This document shows, in pieces, positions 1-5,491 of a stretch of DNA of 6,423 nt (its first letter is position 1; each line of letters begins with the position of its first letter). This DNA comes from an uncultured Carnobacterium sp. (GTDB lineage: Bacteria > Bacillota > Bacilli > Lactobacillales > Aerococcaceae), in assembly GCA_937976325.1 (NCBI GenBank), contig CALJSD010000127.1, forward strand, positions 1-6,423. The letters are read 5' to 3'. The notes under the pieces are model-generated. The model was given only the letters and a program-made list of their open reading frames with translations. It was not told the DNA's origin and searched no databases. The position numbers were made by a program, and so were the translations under genes.

Positions 1-95
1 AGAAATTCTCACACATTTCAACAGGTGGTGGAGCTTCTCTAGAATATCTAGAAGGTAAAGAACTACCAGGTGTTGCTGCTATCAGTGATAAATAA
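1..95 (+). CDS. pgk: Phosphoglycerate kinase, C-terminal end only (5' end outside window)
   Basis: These are the last 31 codons of phosphoglycerate kinase, the cytoplasmic enzyme that transfers the phosphate of 1,3-bisphosphoglycerate to ADP in glycolysis. The reading frame starts at base 3 and ends at the TAA at 93-95. The translation contains HISTGGGASLEYLEG, which holds the family's conserved C-terminal GGGAS nucleotide-binding segment, and it ends in GVAAISDK, as Firmicutes Pgk proteins commonly do. The tpiA start lies 32 nt downstream on the same strand with no terminator between them, so the two are very probably co-transcribed. Everything upstream, including the catalytic N-terminal domain, lies outside the window. 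The identification rests on this short tail and on the gene order, both of which agree. Confidence 0.93.
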   Translation, partial: KFSHISTGGGASLEYLEGKELPGVAAISDK

Positions 96-110
96 TTTTT
101 AAACATTTAA

Positions 111-116
111 AAGGAG
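111..116 (+). promoter_or_regulatory. Ribosome binding site of tpiA
   Basis: AAGGAG lies 11 nt upstream of the ATG at 128 and 5 nt upstream of an in-frame GTG at 122. The spacing alone does not settle the start. The family's usual N-terminus (MRKPIIAGNWKMN) begins exactly at the ATG, so 128 is preferred. Confidence 0.75.
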
Positions 117-127
117 ATGTTGTGTAT

Positions 128-883
128 ATGCGTAAACCAATTATTGCCGGAAACTGGAAAATGAACAAAAACCCAAAAGAAACTCAAGCTTTTGTGGAAG
201 CTGTTGTTGGTAAATTACCTTCAGGCGAACGCGTAGAAAGTGCTATTGCTGCTCCTGCAGTTAACTTAGTAACTTTATTAGAATATGCGAAAGGATCAGA
301 ATTAAAAGTAGCTGCTGAAAACTGCTACTTCGAAGATGCTGGTGCTTTCACTGGTGAAACTTCACCTAAAGTATTAGCTGAAATGGGCGTGCACTACGTA
401 GTGATCGGCCACTCAGAACGTCGTGAGTATTTCCACGAAACTGACGAAGATATCAACAAAAAAGCACATGCTATTTTCAGAAATGGCTTAACACCAATCA
501 TTTGTTGTGGTGAAACTTTAGAAACTTACGAAGCAGGAAAAGCTTCTGAATTTGTAGGCGGACAAGTTTCTGCAGCATTGAAAGGTTTATCAAACGAACA
601 AGTATCATCATTAGTGATTGCTTATGAACCAATCTGGGCTATCGGAACTGGTAAATCAGCATCTCAAGATGACGCTCAAAAAATGTGTAAAGTTGTTCGT
701 GACGTTGTAGCAGCTGACTTCGGTCAAGAAGTTGCTGACAAAGTTCGCGTTCAATACGGTGGATCTGTAAAACCAGAAAATATTGCTGAATACATGGCTT
801 GTCCAGACGTTGACGGAGCTCTTGTAGGTGGAGCAAGCTTACAACCAGATTCATTCTTAGCTTTATTGGAGGCAGTAAAATAA
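128..883 (+). CDS. tpiA: Triosephosphate isomerase
   Basis: Triosephosphate isomerase interconverts dihydroxyacetone phosphate and glyceraldehyde 3-phosphate in the cytoplasm, normally as a dimer of TIM barrels. The 251-residue product has the usual bacterial length. It carries the full catalytic set: Asn9 and Lys11 in AGNWKMN, the electrophile His95 in VIGHSERR, and the base Glu167 in the signature AYEPIWAIGTG (165-175). The phosphate-gripping loop 6 follows directly. The phosphate-binding segments YGGSVKPEN (from 210) and GALVGGASL (230-238) are intact. The start is taken as ATG 128 because it matches the family N-terminus. A GTG at 122 would add two residues (M-Y). The gene sits 32 nt after pgk, and its stop overlaps the gpmI start (TAATG). 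Codon use is strongly biased (AAC, TTC, GAA, CGT), as expected for a highly expressed gene. Confidence 0.97.
   Translation: MRKPIIAGNWKMNKNPKETQAFVEAVVGKLPSGERVESAIAAPAVNLVTLLEYAKGSELKVAAENCYFEDAGAFTGETSPKVLAEMGVHYVVIGHSERREYFHETDEDINKKAHAIFRNGLTPIICCGETLETYEAGKASEFVGGQVSAALKGLSNEQVSSLVIAYEPIWAIGTGKSASQDDAQKMCKVVRDVVAADFGQEVADKVRVQYGGSVKPENIAEYMACPDVDGALVGGASLQPDSFLALLEAVK
868..872 (+). promoter_or_regulatory. Ribosome binding site of gpmI inside the tpiA end
   Basis: GGAGG lies within the last codons of tpiA, 10 nt before the gpmI ATG at 883. With the overlapping stop/start TAATG (881-885), this arrangement is typical of translational coupling between the two genes. Confidence 0.8.
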
Positions 884-2412
884 TGGCAAAATCACCAGTT
901 GCAATCATTATCTTAGATGGTTTCGGATGGAGACCAGAAGTAGAAGGTAACGCTGTAGCACAAGCAAATAAACCAAATTTTGACCGTTACTATAATGAAT
1001 TTCCTCATACAACATTAAAAGCATCAGGTTTAGATGTAGGTCTACCAGATGGACAAATGGGGAACTCAGAAGTAGGCCATACAAATATTGGTGCAGGTCG
1101 TATTGTATACCAAAGCTTAACTCGTATTGATAAAGCAATTTTAGATGGTGAATTTGATACAAACCCAGCATTAAATGGTGCATTTAACCATGTATTAGAA
1201 AATGGTTCTGCATTACACTTGTTCGGATTATTATCTGATGGTGGTGTACACAGCCATATTAATCATTTATTAGCATTAATTGAAACTGCGAAGGCAAAAG
1301 GAATTTCTAAAGTATATGTTCATGCATTTATGGACGGACGTGATGTGGATCCAAAAGCTGGTCCAGCTTACATTAAGACTTTAGAAGAAAAAATTGCAGA
1401 AGTTGGAGTAGGTCAAATCGCAACTGTATCAGGTCGTTACTATGCAATGGACCGTGACAAACGTTGGGAACGTGTTCAATTAGCTTATGATGCCATTGCA
1501 CATGCAAAAGGACCTCAATTTGAATCAGCTCAAGCAGTGATTGAACATAGTTATGCTGAAAATGTAACAGATGAATTTGTTATTCCATCAGTAATTGTTA
1601 AAGACGGACAACCAGTTGCGAAAATTGAAGAAAATGATGCAGTTATCTTCTTTAATTTCCGTCCTGACCGTGCGATTCAATTATCAAATGCATTCACAGA
1701 TAAAGAGTGGACAAACTTTGATCGTGGTGAACATGCTGCAAATGTTAAATTTGTGACAATGACATTATATAATCCAAGTGTAGATGCAGAAGTTGCATTC
1801 CCACCAATTCCTATGACAAATGTTTTAGGAGAAGTTTTATCTAAAGCAGGATTAGCACAATTACGTATTGCTGAAACAGAGAAATATCCACACGTAACCT
1901 TCTTTATGAATGGTGGACGTAATGAAGAATTCGCAGGAGAAAACCGTATTTTAATTCCTTCTCCAAAAGTTGCAACATATGACTTAAAACCTGAAATGAG
2001 TTGTTATGAAGTTGGAGATGCATTATATAATTCGATTCAAAACGATGAAAATGATGCGATTATCTTAAACTTCGCAAATCCAGATATGGTTGGACACTCA
2101 GGGATGTTAGAACCAACGATTAAAGCAATCGAAGCAGTGGATGAAAACTTAGGTAAAGTAGTGGATGCTATTTTAGCTAAAGGTGGTACTGCCATTATCT
2201 TTGCTGACCACGGTAACTCTGAAACAATGGTTACACCAGAAGGTACACCGCATACTGCCCATACAACAGTTCCAGTTCCAGTTATTGTAACGAAAAAAGG
2301 TATTACATTACGTGAGGGTGGTCGTTTAGCAGACGTTGCGCCAACAATGTTAGACTTATTGAATGTAGCAAAACCTGAAGAAATGACAGGCGAAAGCTTA
2401 ATTCAAAAATAA
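883..2412 (+). CDS. gpmI: 2,3-bisphosphoglycerate-independent phosphoglycerate mutase
   Basis: This enzyme interconverts 3- and 2-phosphoglycerate through a phosphoserine intermediate. It belongs to the alkaline-phosphatase superfamily, is Mn-dependent, and acts in the cytoplasm as a monomer. The 509 residues match the usual length. The phosphatase-type metal and nucleophile residues are visible: Asp12 in ILDGFGWR, the nucleophile Ser62 in GQMGNSEVGH, Asp401 and His405 in NPDMVGHSG, Asp442 and His443 in FADHGNSE, and His460 in HTAHT. The transferase-domain substrate residues are also present: His123 in GVHSH, Arg153/Asp154 in DGRDVDP, Arg185 and Arg191 in SGRYYAMDRD, and Arg260/Arg263 in NFRPDRAIQ, with Lys334 in ETEKYPH. 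The ATG overlaps the tpiA stop. Codon choice is less biased than in the flanking tpiA and eno, with more AAT and ATT. No terminator follows, so read-through into eno is likely. Confidence 0.97.
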   Translation: MAKSPVAIIILDGFGWRPEVEGNAVAQANKPNFDRYYNEFPHTTLKASGLDVGLPDGQMGNSEVGHTNIGAGRIVYQSLTRIDKAILDGEFDTNPALNGAFNHVLENGSALHLFGLLSDGGVHSHINHLLALIETAKAKGISKVYVHAFMDGRDVDPKAGPAYIKTLEEKIAEVGVGQIATVSGRYYAMDRDKRWERVQLAYDAIAHAKGPQFESAQAVIEHSYAENVTDEFVIPSVIVKDGQPVAKIEENDAVIFFNFRPDRAIQLSNAFTDKEWTNFDRGEHAANVKFVTMTLYNPSVDAEVAFPPIPMTNVLGEVLSKAGLAQLRIAETEKYPHVTFFMNGGRNEEFAGENRILIPSPKVATYDLKPEMSCYEVGDALYNSIQNDENDAIILNFANPDMVGHSGMLEPTIKAIEAVDENLGKVVDAILAKGGTAIIFADHGNSETMVTPEGTPHTAHTTVPVPVIVTKKGITLREGGRLADVAPTMLDLLNVAKPEEMTGESLIQK

Positions 2413-2445
2413 TCTTAAAAAAAGGCTTTCAATTTAAGGAAAAGA

Positions 2446-2474
2446 TTGCATATAAAGCATTTTTCGACTAAAAT
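2446..2474 (+). promoter_or_regulatory. Candidate sigma-A promoter for eno
   Basis: A -35-like TTGCAT (2446-2451) and a -10 TAAAAT (2469-2474, five of six consensus bases) are separated by exactly 17 nt. Transcription would start near 2481, giving a leader of about 30 nt that contains the AAAGGAG ribosome binding site at 2495-2501. The -35 matches only in its TTG, so activity is inferred. The position in the 99-nt gpmI-eno gap fits an independent eno promoter inside the glycolytic cluster. Confidence 0.55.
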
Positions 2475-2511
2475 AGAAACGTACAAATAAATATAAAGGA
2501 GTTAATAAATC

Positions 2512-3813
2512 ATGCCATTTATTACAGATGTATTAGCAAGAGAAGTATTAGATTCACGTGGTAACCCAACTATCGAAGTTGAAGTTTACACAGAAAGCGG
2601 AGCGTTCGGACGCGGTATGGTTCCTTCAGGAGCTTCAACTGGTGAATACGAAGCAGTTGAATTACGTGACGGCGACAAATCTCGTTACTCAGGAAAAGGA
2701 GTTCAAAAAGCAGTTGACAATGTAAACAACATTATCGCTGAAGCTATCTTAGGTTACGATGTTCGTGAACAAATGGCGATCGACAAATTAATGATCGAAT
2801 TAGATGGTACTCCAAACAAAGGTAAATTAGGAGCTAACGCAATCTTAGGCGTATCTATCGCTGTAGCACGCGCAGCTGCTGACTACTTAGATCAACCTTT
2901 ATACCAATACTTAGGTGGATTCAACACTAAAGTATTACCAACACCAATGATGAACATCGTTAACGGTGGATCTCACTCAGATGCTCCAATCGCATTCCAA
3001 GAGTTCATGATCTTACCTGTTGGTGCTCCTTCATTCAAAGAAGCTTTACGTTGGGGTGCTGAAGTATTCCACGCATTGAAAGGTATCTTACACGACCGCG
3101 GTTTAGTAACTGCAGTAGGTGACGAAGGTGGTTTCGCTCCAACATTCGAAGGAACGGAAGATGCTGTAGAAACAATCTTAGCAGCAATCAAAAAAGTAGG
3201 TCTAGAACCTGGTAAAGATGTTTACTTAGGATTTGACTGTGCTTCATCTGAATTCTTCAAAGATGGCGTATATGACTACACAATCTTCGAAGGTGAAAAA
3301 GGTGCTAAACGTACTCCAGCTGAACAAGTTGAATACTTAGCAGAATTAGTTGAAAAATATCCAATCATCACAATCGAAGACGGCTGTGACGAAAACGACT
3401 GGGATGGATGGAAATTATTAACTGAACGCTTAGGCGGTAAAGTTCAATTAGTTGGTGACGACTTATTCGTAACTAACACTGAAATCTTATCTCGTGGTAT
3501 CGAACAAGGTATTGCAAACTCAATCTTAATCAAAGTTAACCAAATCGGTACTTTAACTGAAACATTCAATGCAATCGAAATGGCTCAAAAAGCTGGTTAC
3601 ACTGCAGTTGTTTCACACCGTTCTGGTGAAACTGAAGATTCAACAATTGCTGACATCGCAGTTGCAACAAACGCTGGACAAATCAAGACTGGTTCATTAA
3701 GCCGTACAGACCGTATTGCTAAATACAACCAATTATTACGTATTGAAGATCAATTAGGTGACTTAGCTGTTTACCAAGGTCTATCAGCGTTCTACAACTT
3801 GAAAAACAAATAA
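2512..3813 (+). CDS. eno: Enolase (phosphopyruvate hydratase)
   Basis: Enolase dehydrates 2-phosphoglycerate to phosphoenolpyruvate. It is a Mg-dependent cytoplasmic enzyme, often octameric in Gram-positive bacteria and often also found on the cell surface. The 433 residues match the family. The N-terminal domain opens with DVLAREVLDSRGNPT and carries the mobile loop SGASTGEYEA with Ser42. The barrel holds His155 in NGGSHSD, Glu164, the acid/base Glu205 in GDEGGFAP, the metal ligands Asp242, Glu289 (TIEDG) and Asp316 (VGDDLFV), the base Lys341 in the signature LIKVNQIGTLTE (339-350), the His369-Arg370-Ser371 group, and Lys392. The ATG follows AAAGGAG (2495-2501) by 10 nt. The C-terminus is FYNLKNK, without the double terminal lysine described for streptococcal plasminogen binding. 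The internal stretch matching the pneumococcal plasminogen site reads FFKDGVYDY, which is also lysine-poor. Codon bias is very strong (AAC, ATC, TTC, TAC), indicating high expression. A strong terminator follows within 20 nt. Confidence 0.98.
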   Translation: MPFITDVLAREVLDSRGNPTIEVEVYTESGAFGRGMVPSGASTGEYEAVELRDGDKSRYSGKGVQKAVDNVNNIIAEAILGYDVREQMAIDKLMIELDGTPNKGKLGANAILGVSIAVARAAADYLDQPLYQYLGGFNTKVLPTPMMNIVNGGSHSDAPIAFQEFMILPVGAPSFKEALRWGAEVFHALKGILHDRGLVTAVGDEGGFAPTFEGTEDAVETILAAIKKVGLEPGKDVYLGFDCASSEFFKDGVYDYTIFEGEKGAKRTPAEQVEYLAELVEKYPIITIEDGCDENDWDGWKLLTERLGGKVQLVGDDLFVTNTEILSRGIEQGIANSILIKVNQIGTLTETFNAIEMAQKAGYTAVVSHRSGETEDSTIADIAVATNAGQIKTGSLSRTDRIAKYNQLLRIEDQLGDLAVYQGLSAFYNLKNK

Positions 3814-3826
3814 TTCCTAGGAATTT

Positions 3827-3863
3827 AGGGAGGGGAAGCAGATTTGCTTCCCCTCCTTTTTTT
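3827..3863 (+). terminator. Rho-independent terminator of the glycolytic cluster
   Basis: GGAGGGGAAGCA (3829-3840) and TGCTTCCCCTCC (3845-3856) form a perfect 12-bp GC-rich stem around the loop GATT, followed by seven T (3857-3863). The stem can be extended by A-T and G-T pairs at its base. It lies 13 nt after the eno stop and is one of the clearest signals in the window. Confidence 0.95.
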
Positions 3864-3896
3864 GTGCAAAAATTGATGATTTTCAACCGAAGGTTG

Positions 3897-4093
3897 AAGG
3901 ATACGATACCTGTTTAATATCCGTTTTTACATAATGGACATGGTTGTGAGGCACCGCCTCAAGCCTAAGGTCTTTCGGCTTCGAAGCTTCAAAGAGGGAG
4001 TAGCGAATACATTCGCAACTCCCTCTAATTCACATCCGATGCACTTCTCACTACCATTTCCATTATAAACGGATATTTTGGTATCGTATCCTT
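3897..4093 (-). repeat. Structured intergenic repeat, copy E1
   Basis: This is one of three related copies; its consensus orientation is on the - strand. Perfect 14-bp outer arms (3897-3910 and 4080-4093, with core GGATACGATACC) are followed by an inner paired segment, 3921-3938 against 4059-4072 (CCGTTT..ATAATGGA with TCCATTATAAACGG). Inside are two hairpins. The first is AAGCC/GGCTT at 3961-3965 and 3977-3981. The second is GAGGGAGT/ACTCCCTC at 3994-4001 and 4018-4025, extended past an A-A mismatch by GCGAAT/ATTCGC. The unpaired blocks shared with the other copies are GGCACCGCC (3950-3958), GAAGCTTCAAA (3983-3993) and TAATTCACAT (4026-4035). The fold is seen directly. Whether it acts as RNA, as a DNA hairpin substrate or as a miniature mobile element is unknown. 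I do not recognise the family. Confidence 0.88.
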
Positions 4094-4144
4094 GGTGAAT
4101 AAGCACCCAATTTTTGCCAGTGAAGAGAAGAGGTTAAAGAGGAC

Positions 4145-4349
4145 GTTTGAAAAATGATAACCGTGGATAGCCGTTATAGTGGAATAAGTGATGGGGGATA
4201 GCATTGAATGTGAATTACGCGGAGTAGAAACACTTTGCTTACTCCGCGTTTGAAGCTTCAAAGACCAAGAGACATAGGCTCTTGGCGGTGCCCCATCACA
4301 AACTCCACTATCATAAAACGGCTATCAATCAGGTTATCATTTTTCAAAC
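4145..4349 (+). repeat. Structured intergenic repeat, copy E2
   Basis: This second copy is inverted relative to E1, from which it is separated by 51 bp. The outer arms are a perfect 18-bp inverted repeat (4145-4162 GTTTGAAAAATGATAACC, complement at 4332-4349). The inner arm CCGTTATAGTGGA (4171-4183) pairs with 4304-4321, leaving an AT-rich bulge on the 3' side. The conserved block ATGTGAATTA (4208-4217) leads into hairpin CGCGGAGTA/TACTCCGCG (4218-4226 and 4240-4248). Next comes the palindrome TTTGAAGCTTCAAA (4249-4262), then hairpin CCAAGAG/CTCTTGG (4265-4271 and 4279-4285) and GGCGGTGCC (4284-4292). Block order and spacing match E1 read on the - strand, while the stem sequences differ but remain complementary. 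The copy ends 145 bp before the ROK kinase start. A spurious 78-codon - strand frame across E1/E2 has no coding character. Confidence 0.88.
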
Positions 4350-4394
4350 CGTGCGAAAAAACAGTTATCATTTTTCAAACTATGCGAAAGACAG
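4333..4394 (+). repeat. 31-bp tandem direct repeat overlapping the E2 right arm
   Basis: Two adjacent 31-bp units, 4333-4363 and 4364-4394, both begin GTTATCATTTTTCAAAC and continue with a TGCGAAA block. They differ at two positions in the first 26 bases and then diverge by a small shift. The first unit supplies the 3' outer arm of E2. The second is an extra copy of the same arm, so the left arm at 4145-4161 could pair with either unit. Confidence 0.8.
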
Positions 4395-4403
4395 CAAAAT
4401 AGT

Positions 4404-4409
4404 TATAGT
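4404..4409 (+). promoter_or_regulatory. Possible -10 element for the ROK kinase gene
   Basis: TATAGT matches the -10 consensus at five of six bases and lies upstream of a cre-like box and the gene. No acceptable -35 is found 16-18 nt upstream, so this is only the best candidate in the region. Confidence 0.25.
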
Positions 4410-4459
4410 ATAGAACAAGATAGGGAAAGCCAGAATGCGATTTTCGGTGTAAACTAATT

Positions 4460-4474
4460 ATGAAAGCGAAATCA
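4460..4474 (+). promoter_or_regulatory. Catabolite response element (CcpA binding site)
   Basis: ATGAAAGCGAAATCA fits the Bacillus-type cre consensus WTGNAANCGNWWNCA at every constrained position. It lies 20 nt before the ROK kinase ATG and downstream of the only promoter candidate, a position where bound CcpA would block transcription. The right half also pairs with GATTTTCG at 4439-4446, which may be coincidental. Carbon catabolite repression of the kinase gene is the inference. Confidence 0.65.
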
Positions 4475-4482
4475 TAACGAAC

Positions 4483-4487
4483 GGAGG
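4483..4487 (+). promoter_or_regulatory. Ribosome binding site of the ROK kinase gene
   Basis: GGAGG ends 7 nt before the ATG at 4495, which is ideal spacing. The in-frame TTG at 4492 would leave only 4 nt, so ATG 4495 is chosen as the start. Confidence 0.85.
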
Positions 4488-4494
4488 GATTTTG

Positions 4495-5385
4495 ATGAAA
4501 GTCGCGGTTGGTATTGACATTGGGGGAACGAAGGTCGCGGTTGCGTTGATTAACGAAAATGGGGAGATCGTTAGTCGTTCACAAAGCCCGAGCCAAACAG
4601 CGAGTGCCGAAAGTTTATATCAGGGTGTGGTCCAACTGGTGGATAAAGTACTCAATGATAATGATTTACGCATTCAAGATACGTATGGGATTGGTGTTGG
4701 ATTACCAGGAAAGGTAGATGTGGAAAACGGGGTAGCGATTTTCCAAAATAATATACCTTGGGCTAATTTTCCAATTGTAGAAAGATTGAAGGAAACGTAC
4801 GGAGACATACCGGTGAAAATCGATAATGACGTTAAAGTAGCGGCTTATGCGGAATATCGATTGCTCAATCTAAATCCTACAGATATGTTTGGATACGTAA
4901 CGGTATCAACAGGAATCGCAGCCACCAACATCGTTAACAATACAATCTTACGCGGGGAAGGTTTCTCAGGCGAAATTGGGTTTGTCAAAGTGCCTTACTT
5001 TGAATGTCTCGAAGCGTTAGAAGTAGCTTGTTCGGGTGTTGGAATCGAGCGTACTGGGCGTGAAATCTACGAAGACGAGACATTGACAACGAAAGACGTC
5101 TTTGATAAATGGCGCAATGGTGAGGAAGCGGCTTGCCGTATCATCGAAGAAACAGCAATGGGATTAGCAAGTGTTCTTCATGGAATGGTCTGCTTACTAG
5201 ATCCAAAAACTATTGTGTTCGGAGGTAGTGTTTCAAACTACAACCCAGACTTTATAGAACTCGTGAAAGAAGAGTTAGCAGAACTCCTTCATCACGAACA
5301 AAAACATATTCTGGAGCATATCCAAGCATCAACCATTAAGGGGGATAATGGAATCATTGGTGCCGGCCTGCTCGTTATAGAATAG
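4495..5385 (+). CDS. ROK-family sugar kinase lacking the zinc motif (glucokinase or N-acetylmannosamine kinase type)
   Basis: The 296-residue product has the actin-like ATPase fold signatures of the ROK (repressor, ORF, kinase) family and should phosphorylate a hexose or amino sugar with ATP in the cytoplasm. The phosphate-1 loop is GIDIGGTK (6-13, Asp8), and the catalytic base region is KIDNDVKVAAYAE with Asp112. The phosphate-2 segment is STGIAATNIV (138-147), the sugar-contact segment GFSGEIGF holds Glu160, and the adenosine segment is IVFGGSVSNY (240-249). There is no helix-turn-helix, so it is an enzyme rather than a ROK repressor. The canonical zinc motif (a His after GE-x-G, then CxCGxxGC) is missing. 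The His position is Phe163 and only CLE (171-173) remains, keeping the sugar-binding Glu173. Zinc-less ROK kinases include the N-acetylmannosamine kinase of Staphylococcus aureus, as I recall, but no sialate genes are visible here, so the substrate stays open. The gene is monocistronic, with a cre box upstream and its own terminator. Confidence 0.85.
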   Translation: MKVAVGIDIGGTKVAVALINENGEIVSRSQSPSQTASAESLYQGVVQLVDKVLNDNDLRIQDTYGIGVGLPGKVDVENGVAIFQNNIPWANFPIVERLKETYGDIPVKIDNDVKVAAYAEYRLLNLNPTDMFGYVTVSTGIAATNIVNNTILRGEGFSGEIGFVKVPYFECLEALEVACSGVGIERTGREIYEDETLTTKDVFDKWRNGEEAACRIIEETAMGLASVLHGMVCLLDPKTIVFGGSVSNYNPDFIELVKEELAELLHHEQKHILEHIQASTIKGDNGIIGAGLLVIE

Positions 5386-5395
5386 TAAACGATAG

Positions 5396-5430
5396 AAAAT
5401 GCTAGGAGTGTCCTAGCGTTTTTTATTTTT
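5396..5430 (+). terminator. Rho-independent terminator of the ROK kinase gene
   Basis: GCTAGGA (5401-5407) and TCCTAGC (5411-5417) form a perfect 7-bp stem around the loop GTG. A T-G wobble and A-T pairs with the preceding AAAA extend it. A T-rich run follows from 5419 to 5431. It lies just after the stop at 5383-5385. Confidence 0.9.
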
Positions 5431-5491
5431 TAAGCACCTTTTCTCTTTCGCGGTGGGAGATAAACTAAGAAAAGTAATTTTATACATAAAG

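Noticed and set aside
639..1183. Open frames on the - strand inside tpiA and gpmI
   Set aside because: Antisense shadows of well-supported genes with low-complexity, Leu/Tyr-rich translations.
2414..2438. Possible terminator between gpmI and eno
   Set aside because: Only a weak AT stem (CTTAAA/TTTAAG) without a following T-run, so read-through is more likely.
2973..3191. 72-codon - strand frame inside eno
   Set aside because: Antisense shadow of a strongly codon-biased gene, with no start signals.
3950..3958. GGCACCGCC considered as a T-box antiterminator sequence
   Set aside because: It lacks the AGGGTGGNACCGCG context and specifier-loop architecture, and no aminoacyl-tRNA synthetase or amino-acid gene lies immediately downstream on that strand.
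4094..4115. GGTG/CACC hairpin followed by TTTTT after E1
   Set aside because: The stem is only 4 bp and there is no gene upstream needing a terminator beyond the strong one at 3829-3863.
4025..4261. 78-codon open frame on the - strand across E1 and E2
   Set aside because: It runs through the arms and hairpins of both repeat copies, has no ribosome binding site or recognisable protein character, and is better explained by the structured repeats.
3897..4349. E1/E2 arms considered as a classical insertion sequence or MITE with target-site duplications
   Set aside because: No transposase frame, no shared terminal sequence among the three copies and no clear flanking duplications, so the mobile-element label is left open.
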